This document shows positions 8,640 to 17,241 of a DNA stretch of 64,000 bases, one piece after another. Each line of letters starts with the position of its first letter. The stretch's first letter is position 1. Location: assembly GCF_014287895.1 (NCBI RefSeq), contig NZ_JACOPP010000005.1, positions 148,591-212,590 on the forward strand, written 5' to 3'. The notes under the pieces are model-generated. The model was not told the origin of the DNA and ran no database searches. It saw only the letters and a list, made by a program, of their open reading frames with translations. The translations under genes were made by a program, and so were the position numbers. Source of the DNA: Lawsonibacter hominis (GTDB lineage: Bacteria; Bacillota; Clostridia; Oscillospirales; Oscillospiraceae).

Positions 8640-9494
8640 ATGAGAAGGATATCCAAAAGGAAACACCGCGAGAAGATAAGACTCGTCACTTTGAATTTTA
8701 TCTTCATTATCCTGTGCTTCGTGACTTTGATCCCCATTTTTTATACGCTGTCCGTTTCCTTCAGCGGCCAAGGCGCCGCATTATCCGGGAGTCTATCCTT
8801 CCTGCCAGAGAACCCTACGCTCGAAAACTATCGTGCCATCCTCCTGGATGAGCCATTTCTCTTGTGGTTGAAAAACTCCCTGATTTTGAGCGTTGGCACG
8901 ATCACCATCTCGATGATCTGCGCCGTGCCTGCCGCCTATGCGGTATCTCGATGGCGGTTTCCCGGCCGGTGCGGGATACTAAAGGCGCTTCTCGTTCTAA
9001 ACGCATTCCCACAGGTGTTGTCTATGTTCGCATTGTTCCGCGTGCTAAAGACGCTCGGACTCTTGAATTCTCATATCGGTTTGATGATGATTTATGCCGG
9101 TTCGATGTGTGTTTTTGCTATCTGGAACATGAAAGGCTACTTTGACACCATCCCAGTCGATATTGAGGAGGCGTCAAAAATAGATGGTGCCAACAATACG
9201 CAGATGATCCTAAGGATCGTCCTGCCCTTGGCAAAGCCGGCGATCACCGTCACCTGTGTCATGGTCCTTATCACAGTCTGGAACGAATATCTGTTTGCAA
9301 CTACCTTTTTGCTCGACAGCGATTCCTATTCTTTGGCAGGCGGCCTTTATCAGCTGCAGTCAAATGATTACAGCCGGAGTTGGCCCATGTTCACAGCAGC
9401 GTCTGTTTTGGCTTCGGCGCCCCTGTTGTTGATTTTCTTCAAAATTCAAAAGTACATGGTTTCTGGACTTACCGCTGGAGGTGTGAAGGGCTAG
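8640..9494 (+). CDS. MalG-type sugar ABC transporter permease
   Basis: A 284-residue permease with six predicted membrane helices, the partner of the preceding MalF-like protein. The EAA motif is visible as DIEEASKIDGANNTQMILRI followed by LPLAKP, and the C-terminus FFKIQKYMVSGLTAGGVKG is the ending usual for MalG-like subunits. The start overlaps no gene but lies only 3 bp after the preceding stop, with GGAGGA at 8625-8630 as ribosome site. The protein sits in the cytoplasmic membrane. The substrate is inferred to be maltodextrin from the GH13 gene that follows. Confidence 0.93.
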   Translation: MRRISKRKHREKIRLVTLNFIFIILCFVTLIPIFYTLSVSFSGQGAALSGSLSFLPENPTLENYRAILLDEPFLLWLKNSLILSVGTITISMICAVPAAYAVSRWRFPGRCGILKALLVLNAFPQVLSMFALFRVLKTLGLLNSHIGLMMIYAGSMCVFAIWNMKGYFDTIPVDIEEASKIDGANNTQMILRIVLPLAKPAITVTCVMVLITVWNEYLFATTFLLDSDSYSLAGGLYQLQSNDYSRSWPMFTAASVLASAPLLLIFFKIQKYMVSGLTAGGVKG

Positions 9495-9526
9495 ATCAGC
9501 TCAATACAGAATGAAAGGAAATCATT

Positions 9527-11251
9527 ATGATCGATCGTCAGGCTGTACTTCATATTCCTTTGTCTCAATATGCATTTATCAATAGCGAGATCAGTATTAC
9601 TCTTCGGATTCGCGTTGCGAGAGACGGCCTTACGCGATGTGTACTTCACTTTGGCGACAGGGTCTGCCCCAGCGATCCCGTCATTTTCTCATCTCTAGAA
9701 ATGGAAAAGGTCGCCACAGATCTCGACTTCGACTATTATGAGATCACATTCGATAGCCCCTATACTCGGGTATGCTACTATTTTGAATTGTGCGATTCCG
9801 ATGAGAGGCTCTATCTGTTTGCGGATATCCTCTCAAAAGTTCTCCCGCAGGAACGCAGTGAATTCTACCAGTATCCATTCATGCGGAGAGAAGAGATCAG
9901 CACAGTCCCCGACTGGCTCAAGCAGGCGGTTGTCTACAATATCTTTCCGGATAGCTTCGCTTCGGAGTGGCGCTTTATCCGGGGGACTCCATCCGAAACA
10001 GGGTGGGGGAGCGATGTGGTCCTCAAATCCAAACTGGGCGGGACGATCAGAGGGATCACTGCGAATTTAGACTATATCGCAGACCTGGGATTTACCTGTC
10101 TCTATATCAATCCGATATTCGCAGCGGGAGAATATCACAAGTATGACGTCCTGGACTACTTCAATGTCTCCCCCAACATGGGCACCAACGAGGATTTCCA
10201 TGAACTCGTCTCCCAAGCCCATTCTCGCGGCATACGTGTAATCATCGACGGGGTCTTCAACCATTGCAGCTGGTACTTCTTCGCGTTCGACGATGTCGCT
10301 CGCAATGGCGAACGTTCCAAATACAAGGATTGGTTTTACGACCTGCGGTTTCCTGTTATTCGCCCTGAAAACGAGAGCATCCGTCCTACATATAGCTCTT
10401 TCGCGTACGAGAGGAAGATGCCCAAACTCAACACTTCTAATCCAGAGGTCCGGGAATACTTCATGGAAGTCTGCGAACATTGGATTCGAGACTATGGCGT
10501 AGACGGCTGGAGGCTCGATGTGGCTAACGAGGTGGATCGCACGTTTTGGAGGGCCTTCAGGCAAAGGAGCCGTGCGATAAACCCGGAGAGCGTCATGATC
10601 GGTGAGATCTGGGAGAGTTCCGAGACCTGGCTACAGGGCGATATGTTCGACTCCACCATGAACTATGATTTCAGGAAAAATTGCAGAGACTTTTTTGGAA
10701 CAGAAGCCATCAATGCGACCGAATTCAACGCACGTGTGACCAAAATGAATTATCGCTATCCCACAGGTATTTTGCAGGGCCAGCTCAATCTGCTGGACAG
10801 CCATGATGTGAACCGATTCTTCTCCTATTGCCAAAAAGACATCCGCAGATTGCGGTTGGCAGAGGTATTTCTCTTCACGGCACCGGGTACGCCCTGTGTA
10901 TTCTATGGGGATGAACTTGGAATGGACGGTGACCACGAAGAAACGCTTCGCGGCCCCATGCCATGGGATGCTCCCTTCCATGATGAACGTGAATTTTTCC
11001 GCACATTGGTGACTCTGCGGCGCGAAAACAAAGCTCTGATCTATGGTTCGTATAGGGCCCTCTTCATGGACGAGGATGGGCTGTATATCTACAGGCGTCA
11101 GCTAAAGGAGCACACCGTGACTATAGCCCTCAACGCACGTAATCATACTGCAAAACTGGAGGATATGGATCCGCTGACAGATCCGATGATGTCGGATGGC
11201 TTTGAAGCGGGCCGGCTTGCTCCCTTTGGATATGCGGTTTGGACACAGTGA
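9527..11251 (+). CDS. Intracellular GH13 maltodextrin hydrolase (neopullulanase/cyclomaltodextrinase type)
   Basis: A 574-residue glycoside hydrolase family 13 enzyme with no signal peptide. An N-terminal beta domain of about 130 residues resembles CBM34, which marks the neopullulanase/cyclomaltodextrinase/maltogenic amylase group. The barrel starts at WLKQAVVYNIFPDSFA. All catalytic motifs are intact: DGVFNH (region I), GWRLDVANE with nucleophile Asp331, GEIWES with acid/base Glu360, and DSHDVNRF with Asp427. It should cut imported maltodextrins, cyclodextrins or pullulan fragments in the cytoplasm. Last intact gene of the LacI-controlled operon, 32 bp after malG, with ribosome site aaagga. 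The exact bond preference cannot be read from sequence. Confidence 0.92.
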   Translation: MIDRQAVLHIPLSQYAFINSEISITLRIRVARDGLTRCVLHFGDRVCPSDPVIFSSLEMEKVATDLDFDYYEITFDSPYTRVCYYFELCDSDERLYLFADILSKVLPQERSEFYQYPFMRREEISTVPDWLKQAVVYNIFPDSFASEWRFIRGTPSETGWGSDVVLKSKLGGTIRGITANLDYIADLGFTCLYINPIFAAGEYHKYDVLDYFNVSPNMGTNEDFHELVSQAHSRGIRVIIDGVFNHCSWYFFAFDDVARNGERSKYKDWFYDLRFPVIRPENESIRPTYSSFAYERKMPKLNTSNPEVREYFMEVCEHWIRDYGVDGWRLDVANEVDRTFWRAFRQRSRAINPESVMIGEIWESSETWLQGDMFDSTMNYDFRKNCRDFFGTEAINATEFNARVTKMNYRYPTGILQGQLNLLDSHDVNRFFSYCQKDIRRLRLAEVFLFTAPGTPCVFYGDELGMDGDHEETLRGPMPWDAPFHDEREFFRTLVTLRRENKALIYGSYRALFMDEDGLYIYRRQLKEHTVTIALNARNHTAKLEDMDPLTDPMMSDGFEAGRLAPFGYAVWTQ

Positions 11252-11343
11252 TGCCATCAGCTAGAAGAAGGTGTCGCCCATGAAGCAGCCGATCTCAAGG
11301 TGGGACAAGGTATGATCGATCAGGCGGGCAGGAGGGTGAAATC

Positions 11344-12015
11344 ATGAAGGCTCAGAAGAAAAAAGCATTATCAGTTTTCCTGCTTCTCACTGTTCTCGTT
11401 TCTGCCGGGTCTCAGGCTGTACCAGCGTTCGCTGTTGACGCAGACGGGACCGCCCTGTCAAACACCACAGATGACGCCTTGACTCTTCCGGGAGAACGGA
11501 TCTACCAAATCATGACGGACCGTTTTTATGACGGCGATCCCACCAATAATGCCACAGGCGAGGCGCTCCGCTACCAGGAGATTACCTCTGTACGGCGACA
11601 ATGCCAATGAGATGGTCGTCTTCCTCGACAACCACGCCCGGAACCGTTTCCTAACGGAAGCCGGCGGCAACGTGGAGAAGCTTCAAAATGCGCTGACCTT
11701 CTTGTTTACTGTGCGCGGCGTCCCCGTCGTATTCCAGGGGACCGAACAAAACCGCGGAAATATGTATCATGACCTCTTGGGGCGAATATTTATATCGTAG
11801 GGAGCGTTGCTGAGTTGGGTAATTGGAGCACAGACATGGCCGAAGGTCCCGCCCTCTACCCGAGCTACCCCGCATGGACAGTCTTCATCAATGTTCCTGC
11901 CGAACAGATGATCGAATGGGAAGCGTTAAAGAAAGGACCCAACACGGATACCATTTGGCAGAGCGGAGCGAATAACACCTTCACTGCCCCATATCCAGTG
12001 TCGGGTCTGCAATGA
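11344..12015 (+). pseudogene. Wreck of a secreted GH13 amylase/CGTase with C-terminal CBM20
   Basis: Three recognisable pieces remain in order. First is an intact start with a ribosome site (ggaggg), a signal peptide (KKALSVFLLLTVLVSAGSQA) and the first GH13 strand (RIYQIMTDRFYDGDPTNN), to about 11578. Next comes, in another frame, the end of the catalytic barrel (VVFLDNHARNRFL, FTVRGVPVVFQGTEQNRGN) to about 11770. Last, again out of frame, is a near-complete CBM20 starch-binding domain (NIYIVGSVAELGNWSTD to SGANNTFTAP) ending at 12015. The middle of the barrel, with catalytic regions I-III, and the beta domains are deleted, so no enzyme can be made. The remnant resembles the intact secreted amylase at 31321-33264 in the shared segments, but is clearly diverged from it. 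Confidence 0.88.
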
Positions 12016-12159
12016 CGACCTTGCGATAAAATACGCGGAGAAGTACAGCAACCAAATATTTGGTGTAGGTGAAATAACGAGGTCTCAGGGAGGGCCCTGG
12101 GGCCTCGTCTACTGCTGAAGATATTTTACCTATTCTTCCACTCCTTCAAACGACAGCTC

Positions 12160-12760
12160 GTAAACGTCAAATCGCACGGCGCGCAAAAAGGCCGCCATCT
12201 CAGTGTGTAGGTATTGAGACGGCGGTCAATTATGTTTTGGGAATCCCGCATTCTTGGGGAGCGCTCTTGGGGAGGAAGGGCTGCGCCCATGCTTTATCCG
12301 TCTGGCACGGCACAGGCGCGTTGTGCAGGCGCCAAGCCGGGCAGCGGTAGGGAACCGGATTGTTTCCTTTTGCGCTCTCAATCAGGCTGTAGATCACAGC
12401 GCTGAACCGGGCGCCGGCCGGCGTGTTGCAAGGGCCCATTCTTCCGGGCCGTCACAAAGGGCTTTAGGCTGCGCCCGGCACGGTTGTTGCTCAGTTCCGG
12501 CCTGCCGCCCTCCAGACAGCGCAACAGATACGGCCACTGCTCCGGCGGATAGTGAAGCGCTTTCCCCAGGGCGGGTTCGGGCGCCGTTGTGGCACTGGCC
12601 GCATTTGCCCACGCCAACAGAGCGCCCTAAACCGGTTTCTCCCGTTCCAGCCGCCTTCCGTACCGTTCCTCCGGCGTCAGCTCCATGAGTGACCGCTCCA
12701 GTTGAAACAGCCTGGTGCAATAACACTCACCGGCTGCCGCCGGAGAATCCTGCCGCTTCT
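12160..12760 (-). mobile_element. IS66-family transposase remnant, copy B (longer)
   Basis: The first 433 bp (12160-12592) match copy A at 4131-4563 with four mismatches. Unlike copy A, this one continues upstream into the transposase: YCTRLFQLERSLMELTPEER and RRLEREKPV, then an in-frame TAG, then the part shared with copy A. These are recognisable IS66 core segments (YCNxLFxxERxLxxLxPEER). The catalytic Glu is replaced by Gly in NNRAGRSLKPF and the C-terminal frame is shifted, as in copy A. The outer boundary near 12760 is approximate; no second terminal repeat was found. Confidence 0.82.
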
Positions 12761-12810
12761 CCTCTTCAGCCGCGACCCGCTTGGATGGGCTCGCGGCTGG
12801 TTTCTTTGTA

Positions 12811-12843
12811 CAAAAAAGGGACGCGGAATGCCCGCGTCCCCGC
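12811..12843 (-). terminator. Terminator after the HIT-protein gene
   Basis: Read on the minus strand, a short GC-rich stem (ggggacgcgg / ccgcgtccc) is followed by TTTTTT. It begins 12 bp beyond the stop of the HIT gene. Confidence 0.85.
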
Positions 12844-12854
12844 ATTGCATCGGA

Positions 12855-13199
12855 TCAGCCCGGAGGCCAAGTCATGTCCCGGCCCGCCAGCACGTGAAAG
12901 TGCAGGTGGGGAACGGTCTGCTGCCCCTGTTCTCCAATGTTGGAAACGACCCGGTAGCCCTGCTCCGCAAAGCCGAGCTCCTTGGCCAGTGCGGCAATGA
13001 CGGAGAAGATGTGGCCCACCACAGCCTCGTTTTCCGTGCTGATGTGGGCGGCGGACGGGATGTGGGCTTTGGGCACCACCAGAAAGTGGGTGGGCGCCTG
13101 GGGGTCGATGTCATAGAAGGCATAGCACAGCGCATCCTCATACACCTTCTTGGAGGGGATTTCCCCGGCAATGATCTTACAGAACAGACAATCGGACAC
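12855..13199 (-). CDS. HIT-family nucleotide-binding hydrolase (HINT type)
   Basis: A 114-residue histidine-triad protein, typical HINT length. It has the N-terminal SDCLFCKIIAGEIPSKKVYE segment with a CxxC pair, the DIDPQAPTHFLVVPK stretch, and the active triad VPHLHFHVLAGRDM. HINT proteins hydrolyse purine nucleoside phosphoramidates and acyl-AMPs in the cytoplasm. The start is GTG at 13199, preceded by AGGAGG with a 7-bp gap. It is downstream of alaS on the same strand with a 156-bp gap containing a GC-rich palindrome (13229-13259), so it may have its own promoter. Confidence 0.94.
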   Translation of the reverse strand: MSDCLFCKIIAGEIPSKKVYEDALCYAFYDIDPQAPTHFLVVPKAHIPSAAHISTENEAVVGHIFSVIAALAKELGFAEQGYRVVSNIGEQGQQTVPHLHFHVLAGRDMTWPPG

Positions 13200-13355
13200 G
13201 ATAAGACCTCCTCTCTGAAATTACCTGCGTCCCCATCCCGGCCCGGCCGGGATGGGGACCCTTTGATTACCGCTGCTCGGGCGAAGGGATCCGCTCTGCA
13301 CCAAGGGTTTGCCCGGGGCAAGCCCTTGCGCGCCGCACCTGCGGCGAGGGGCGGC

Positions 13356-16034
13356 TTACCGTCCCAGCTTGGCGTGGACGAGATCGTCCACCGTGGCCAG
13401 CGCATCGTCCAGCTTCATCACGTCGGAACCGCCGCCCATGGCGGAGTCCGGCTTCCCGCCGCCCTTGCCGCCGCAGACTGCGGTAACAGAGCGGATGATC
13501 TCCCCGGCCTTGACGCCCCGGGCCACGGCCTGCTTGCCGCAGACGGCCAGGAAGGTGATCTTCCCGTCCGTTACGCTGGACAGGACGGCCACCACGTTTG
13601 CATCCTTGTCCTTCAGGAAATCGCCCATCTTGCGCAGCTGGTCGGCGCCGGCATCGTTGAGGGTCGCGGTGAGCACCTTCAGGCCGTCCACGTCCTTGGC
13701 GCCCATCAGGAAGCGCCCCGCTTCGCCCATGGCGTCCTTGGCGCGGAAGGCGTCCACCATGTGGCGCAGCTCGCGGATCTCCTGGATCTCCTGCATGGCC
13801 TTGGAAACGATATCGGCAGGCTTGGCTTTCAGCGCCTCTGCCACGGCGTTGATCGTACAGCAATTGCCGCGCATGCACTCCAGCGTGGCCCGGCCGGTGA
13901 TGGCCTCGATCCGGCGGACGCCGCTGGCCACGGAGAACTCGCTTTCAATGTGGAACGGCCCGACCTTTGCCGTGTTGTCCAGGTGAGTGCCTCCGCAGAA
14001 CTCCACAGAATAGCCGTCCCCCATGTCGACGACCCGGACCGTATCGCCGTACTTCTCACCGAACAGGGCGATGGCGCCCCGCTGCCTGGCCGCTTCGATG
14101 GGAAGCACGTCCGTACGGATGGGATAGCCCTCCAAAACCGCGTCGTTCACCATGGCCTCCACCTGTTGAAGCTCCTCGGCCGTCATGGCGGAGAAGTGGG
14201 TAAAGTCGAAGCGCAGACGGTCGGGCTCCACCAGGCTGCCGGCCTGCTGCACGTGGTCGCCCAGCACGGTGCGCAGGGCCTTGTCCAACAGGTGGGTGGC
14301 GGAGTGGGCGCGCATGACGGCTCGGCGGCGCTGGCCGTCGATCTGGGCGCGGACGGCGTCGCCGACCTTCAAAACGCCCTCCACCAGCTTGCCGTAGTGC
14401 ATATACTTGCCGCCCTTGTTCTTCTGCACGTCGGTCACTTCAAAGCAGACGCCCCGGTCGCCGGCAATGACGATCTGCCCGTGGTCGGCCACCTGGCCGC
14501 CCATCTCGGCGTAGAAGGGGGTCTTGTCCAGGACCACGATGCCCTCCACGCCGGGCATCAGTTCTTCGGCCGGTTCGTTTTCCACCGCCAGGGCCACGAC
14601 CTTGGCTCCGGGGAATGTGGAGTGTTCATAGCCTACAAATTCGGTCTCGGGCACGTCCTTGCCGAACTCCACGCCGGCCCAGCCCAGATCGCCCAGGGCC
14701 TCCCGGGCCTTGCGGGCCCGTTCCTTCTGCTCCTGCATCAGCGTCTGAAAGCCGTCCTCGTCCACCGTCATGCCCTGCTCCTCCACCATCTCGCGGGTCA
14801 GGTCGATGGGGAAGCCGTAGGTGTCGTACAGCTTGAAGGCGTCGGCGCCGGAGAAGACGCCTTCGCCCTTCTCCTTGTGCCCCGCCAGCAGATCGCTGAA
14901 AATGCGCATGCCGCCGTCGATGGTGCGGGCAAAGTTTTCTTCCTCGGTGCGGATGACCTTGGTGATATAGTCCTGCCGCTCCCGCAGCTCGGGGTAGTGG
15001 CCCTCGTTCTCCTGGATGACGGTATCGCACACCTCGTACAGGAAGGGCTCGTTGACGCCCAGCAGCTTGCCGTGGCGGGCGGCCCGCCGGAGCAGGCGGC
15101 GCAGCACGTAGCCCCGGCCCTCGTTGGAGGGGAGCACGCCGTCGCAGATCAGGAAGGTGGCGGAGCGGATGTGGTCGGTGATGACCCGCAGGGACACGTC
15201 CTTGGCGGCGGTCTCTCCATAATGGGCGTGGGTGATCTGACTGACCTTGTTGGTGATGTTCATCACCGTGTCCACGTCAAAGAGGGAGGCCACCTCCTGG
15301 CATACGCAGGCCAGCCGCTCCAGGCCCATGCCGGTGTCGATGTTCTTCTGCTTAAGCTCGGTGTAGTGGCACTCCCCGTCGTTGTTGAACTGAGAGAACA
15401 CCACGTTCCATACCTCGATATACCGGTCGCAGTCGCAGCCTACGGTGCAGCCGGGCCTGCCGCAGCCCCACTGCTCGCCCCGGTCGTAGTAGATCTCCGA
15501 ACAGGGGCCGCAGGGGCCGCTTCCGTGCTCCCAGAAGTTGTCCTCCTTGCCGAACTTGAAAATGCGCTGGGCGGGTATGCCGATCTCCTCGTTCCAGATG
15601 CGGAAGGCCTCGTCGTCGGCGGGGGTGGTCTCGTTGCCGGCGAAGACGGAAGGGTAGAGCCGGTCGGGTTCCAGACCCACCCACTCGGGGCTGGTCAAAA
15701 ACTCCCAGGCCCAGTGGATGGCCTCCCGCTTGAAATAATCCCCAAAGGAGAAGTTGCCCAGCATCTCAAAATAGGTGCCGTGGCGGGCGGTATGGCCGAT
15801 GTTCTCGATGTCGCCGGTGCGGATGCACTTCTGGCAGGTGGTCACGCGGCGGCGGGGAGGCTCCTGCTCCCCGGTGAACCAGGGCTTCATGGGCGCCATG
15901 CCGGAGTTGATGAGCAGCAGGGAGGCGTCGTTCTGGGGAATGAGGGAAAAGCTGGGCAGGCGCAGATGGCCCTTGGTCTCGAAAAAGGAAAGGAACATCT
16001 CGCGCAGCTCGTTCAGGCCGAATTTTTTGGGCAT
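13356..16034 (-). CDS. alaS: AlaS, alanine--tRNA ligase
   Basis: An 892-residue class II synthetase, full length (family usually about 875). The aminoacylation domain has motif 1-2 segments (GMAPMKPWFTGEQEPP, GNFSFGDYFKREAI). The editing domain has the zinc motif HSATHLLDKALR and CGGTHLDNT, with Cys and His ligands intact, and the C-terminal C-Ala domain ends ATVDDLVHAKLGR. It charges tRNA-Ala and clears mischarged Ser or Gly. It is read from ATG 16034 and is controlled by a T-box leader directly upstream, so expression should rise when uncharged tRNA-Ala accumulates. Confidence 0.98.
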   Translation of the reverse strand: MPKKFGLNELREMFLSFFETKGHLRLPSFSLIPQNDASLLLINSGMAPMKPWFTGEQEPPRRRVTTCQKCIRTGDIENIGHTARHGTYFEMLGNFSFGDYFKREAIHWAWEFLTSPEWVGLEPDRLYPSVFAGNETTPADDEAFRIWNEEIGIPAQRIFKFGKEDNFWEHGSGPCGPCSEIYYDRGEQWGCGRPGCTVGCDCDRYIEVWNVVFSQFNNDGECHYTELKQKNIDTGMGLERLACVCQEVASLFDVDTVMNITNKVSQITHAHYGETAAKDVSLRVITDHIRSATFLICDGVLPSNEGRGYVLRRLLRRAARHGKLLGVNEPFLYEVCDTVIQENEGHYPELRERQDYITKVIRTEEENFARTIDGGMRIFSDLLAGHKEKGEGVFSGADAFKLYDTYGFPIDLTREMVEEQGMTVDEDGFQTLMQEQKERARKAREALGDLGWAGVEFGKDVPETEFVGYEHSTFPGAKVVALAVENEPAEELMPGVEGIVVLDKTPFYAEMGGQVADHGQIVIAGDRGVCFEVTDVQKNKGGKYMHYGKLVEGVLKVGDAVRAQIDGQRRRAVMRAHSATHLLDKALRTVLGDHVQQAGSLVEPDRLRFDFTHFSAMTAEELQQVEAMVNDAVLEGYPIRTDVLPIEAARQRGAIALFGEKYGDTVRVVDMGDGYSVEFCGGTHLDNTAKVGPFHIESEFSVASGVRRIEAITGRATLECMRGNCCTINAVAEALKAKPADIVSKAMQEIQEIRELRHMVDAFRAKDAMGEAGRFLMGAKDVDGLKVLTATLNDAGADQLRKMGDFLKDKDANVVAVLSSVTDGKITFLAVCGKQAVARGVKAGEIIRSVTAVCGGKGGGKPDSAMGGGSDVMKLDDALATVDDLVHAKLGR

Positions 16035-16059
16035 GGGTAGATCAAACTCCTCTTTTTCT

Positions 16060-16295
16060 AAAAATAAAGCTCCGCCCCCGGTTCAGGGGCGAAGCATTGA
16101 TTACTCCGCGGTACCACCCTGATTCGCGCCCCAATCGCCGGGCGCGCCTCATTGCATCCGATAACGGGGATGGGACGGCCTGCTCGTCGCAGGCGGCTCG
16201 GAGGCGGCCGCAGGGTTCGCGTGGCCGAGGGGCTTCCACCGTCTCCCTCTCGCTTTGGGCTGCAAAACCAAGCTCTTCTCGTCAAAGCCTCAATT
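16060..16295 (-). promoter_or_regulatory. T-box leader of alaS
   Basis: On the minus strand the near-invariant T-box sequence AGGGTGGTACCGCG lies at about 16107-16120. It is followed by a strong terminator hairpin (gcttcgcccc / ggggcggagc, about 16066-16092) and an A/T tract, then the alaS ribosome site. Upstream is a large imperfect stem I with GAGGGAGACGGTGGAAGCCCCTC, which has the expected apical GGTG region. A GCC-rich stretch (gcggccgcc) on the 3' side of stem I may contain the Ala specifier, but I could not fix it with certainty. Confidence 0.9.
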
Positions 16296-16323
16296 ATTTT
16301 ATCATAAAATCGCAGCTTGTCAA
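16296..16323 (-). promoter_or_regulatory. Sigma-A promoter of the alaS T-box transcript
   Basis: On the minus strand: TTGACA (16323-16318), a 16-bp spacer, TAAAAT (16301-16296). The -35 is perfect, the -10 matches 5 of 6, and it lies immediately before stem I of the T-box. Confidence 0.75.
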
Positions 16324-16403
16324 TCCCCTGCGGAGGAGTCCCGGCGGGGATGCGGCGCCCCGCAAAGCCCGGTCGGAGCGGCGGCAGGGGGCGAAACAGA
16401 GTC

Positions 16404-17156
16404 TCACTCCCGGGCCAGAGCGGCCAGAGCGGCCAGACGCCGTACGGCGCCGGCGTCGGTGGCGGGGTATTCTTCCTCCGGCGGACAGGCCCCGCCGCTG
16501 AAATGGACGCAGGGATTATGCGTGGCCGAGCGGTCGAGCCGGGCGGTCTTCAGGGAGGCATGGAGCTGACGGCAGCCGGTGCGCTCCAGCAGCCAGGCGG
16601 CGTTGTTCAGCCGCACGCCGCAGCCGGGCAGGATCTCGATCCGTCCGGCCGCGTATTCCCGCATGGCGCGTATGGTGTCCGCCCCCTCCGGGGCGGTGGG
16701 GGCCTGCCCGCTGGTGAGCACCCGCGTCACGCCCAGCGCGCACAGGGCCTCCAGCCCGGCCCTCCAGTCCGGGACCACGTCGATGGCGCGGCTGAACACG
16801 CTTTGCCGCGTGCCGATCACTTCCAGCATGGCCTGGCAGCGGCGCACGTCCACCGTGCCGTCCTCATGAAGAAAGCCGAAGACGATGCCGTCCGCGCCCG
16901 CGTCCAGCAGGCGTCGGGCGTCCAGCAGCATGGTGCAGAATTCCTCCTGCGTATAACAGAAGCCGCCTTCCCGGGGGCGCACCATGGCCATGAGCTCCAC
17001 CTGCGCCGTCCGGGCCAGCTCCAGCGCGCCCAGGCTTGGGGTCAGCCCGCCCAGGAACAGGGCGGAATTCAGCTCCACCCGGTCGGCGCCGGCTCCGGCG
17101 GCTGCCAGGACGTCTCCCGCAGAGCCGCAGCAGATCTCGATCTTGATCTCGTCCAT
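16404..17156 (-). CDS. cutC: CutC-family protein
   Basis: A 250-residue TIM-barrel protein with the family signatures GADRVELNSALFLGGLTPSL, ELMAMVRPREGGFCY, ADGIVFGFLHEDGTVD, TRVLTSGQAPTAPEGAD and RIEILPGCGVRLNNA. CutC was first described as a copper homeostasis protein; its biochemical role is still disputed. No metal transporter or copper regulator lies next to it. Transcribed toward alaS and divergent from the transglutaminase-like gene across 85 bp. The start ATG at 17156 is followed by the expected EIKIEICCGS beginning, so no residues are missing. Confidence 0.9.
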   Translation of the reverse strand: MDEIKIEICCGSAGDVLAAAGAGADRVELNSALFLGGLTPSLGALELARTAQVELMAMVRPREGGFCYTQEEFCTMLLDARRLLDAGADGIVFGFLHEDGTVDVRRCQAMLEVIGTRQSVFSRAIDVVPDWRAGLEALCALGVTRVLTSGQAPTAPEGADTIRAMREYAAGRIEILPGCGVRLNNAAWLLERTGCRQLHASLKTARLDRSATHNPCVHFSGGACPPEEEYPATDAGAVRRLAALAALARE

Positions 17157-17241
17157 AGACTTCCCTCCGGATCGTCTGAGGTTTCCTCTATTCTACCACA
17201 GTATTTTGTGATATCATAGCACGGATATAAGGAGTGATACC

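Noticed and set aside
12051..12064. A 14-bp perfect palindrome accaaatatttggt
   Set aside because: Short, AT-rich and without a promoter or gene next to it; palindromes of this length can occur by chance in degraded DNA.
12702..16040. A very long plus-strand open frame opposite alaS
   Set aside because: It is antisense to the conserved alaS gene, rich in His/Gly/Leu/Val/Asp from GC-rich codon mirroring, and has no ribosome site. Only the alaS strand carries family motifs.
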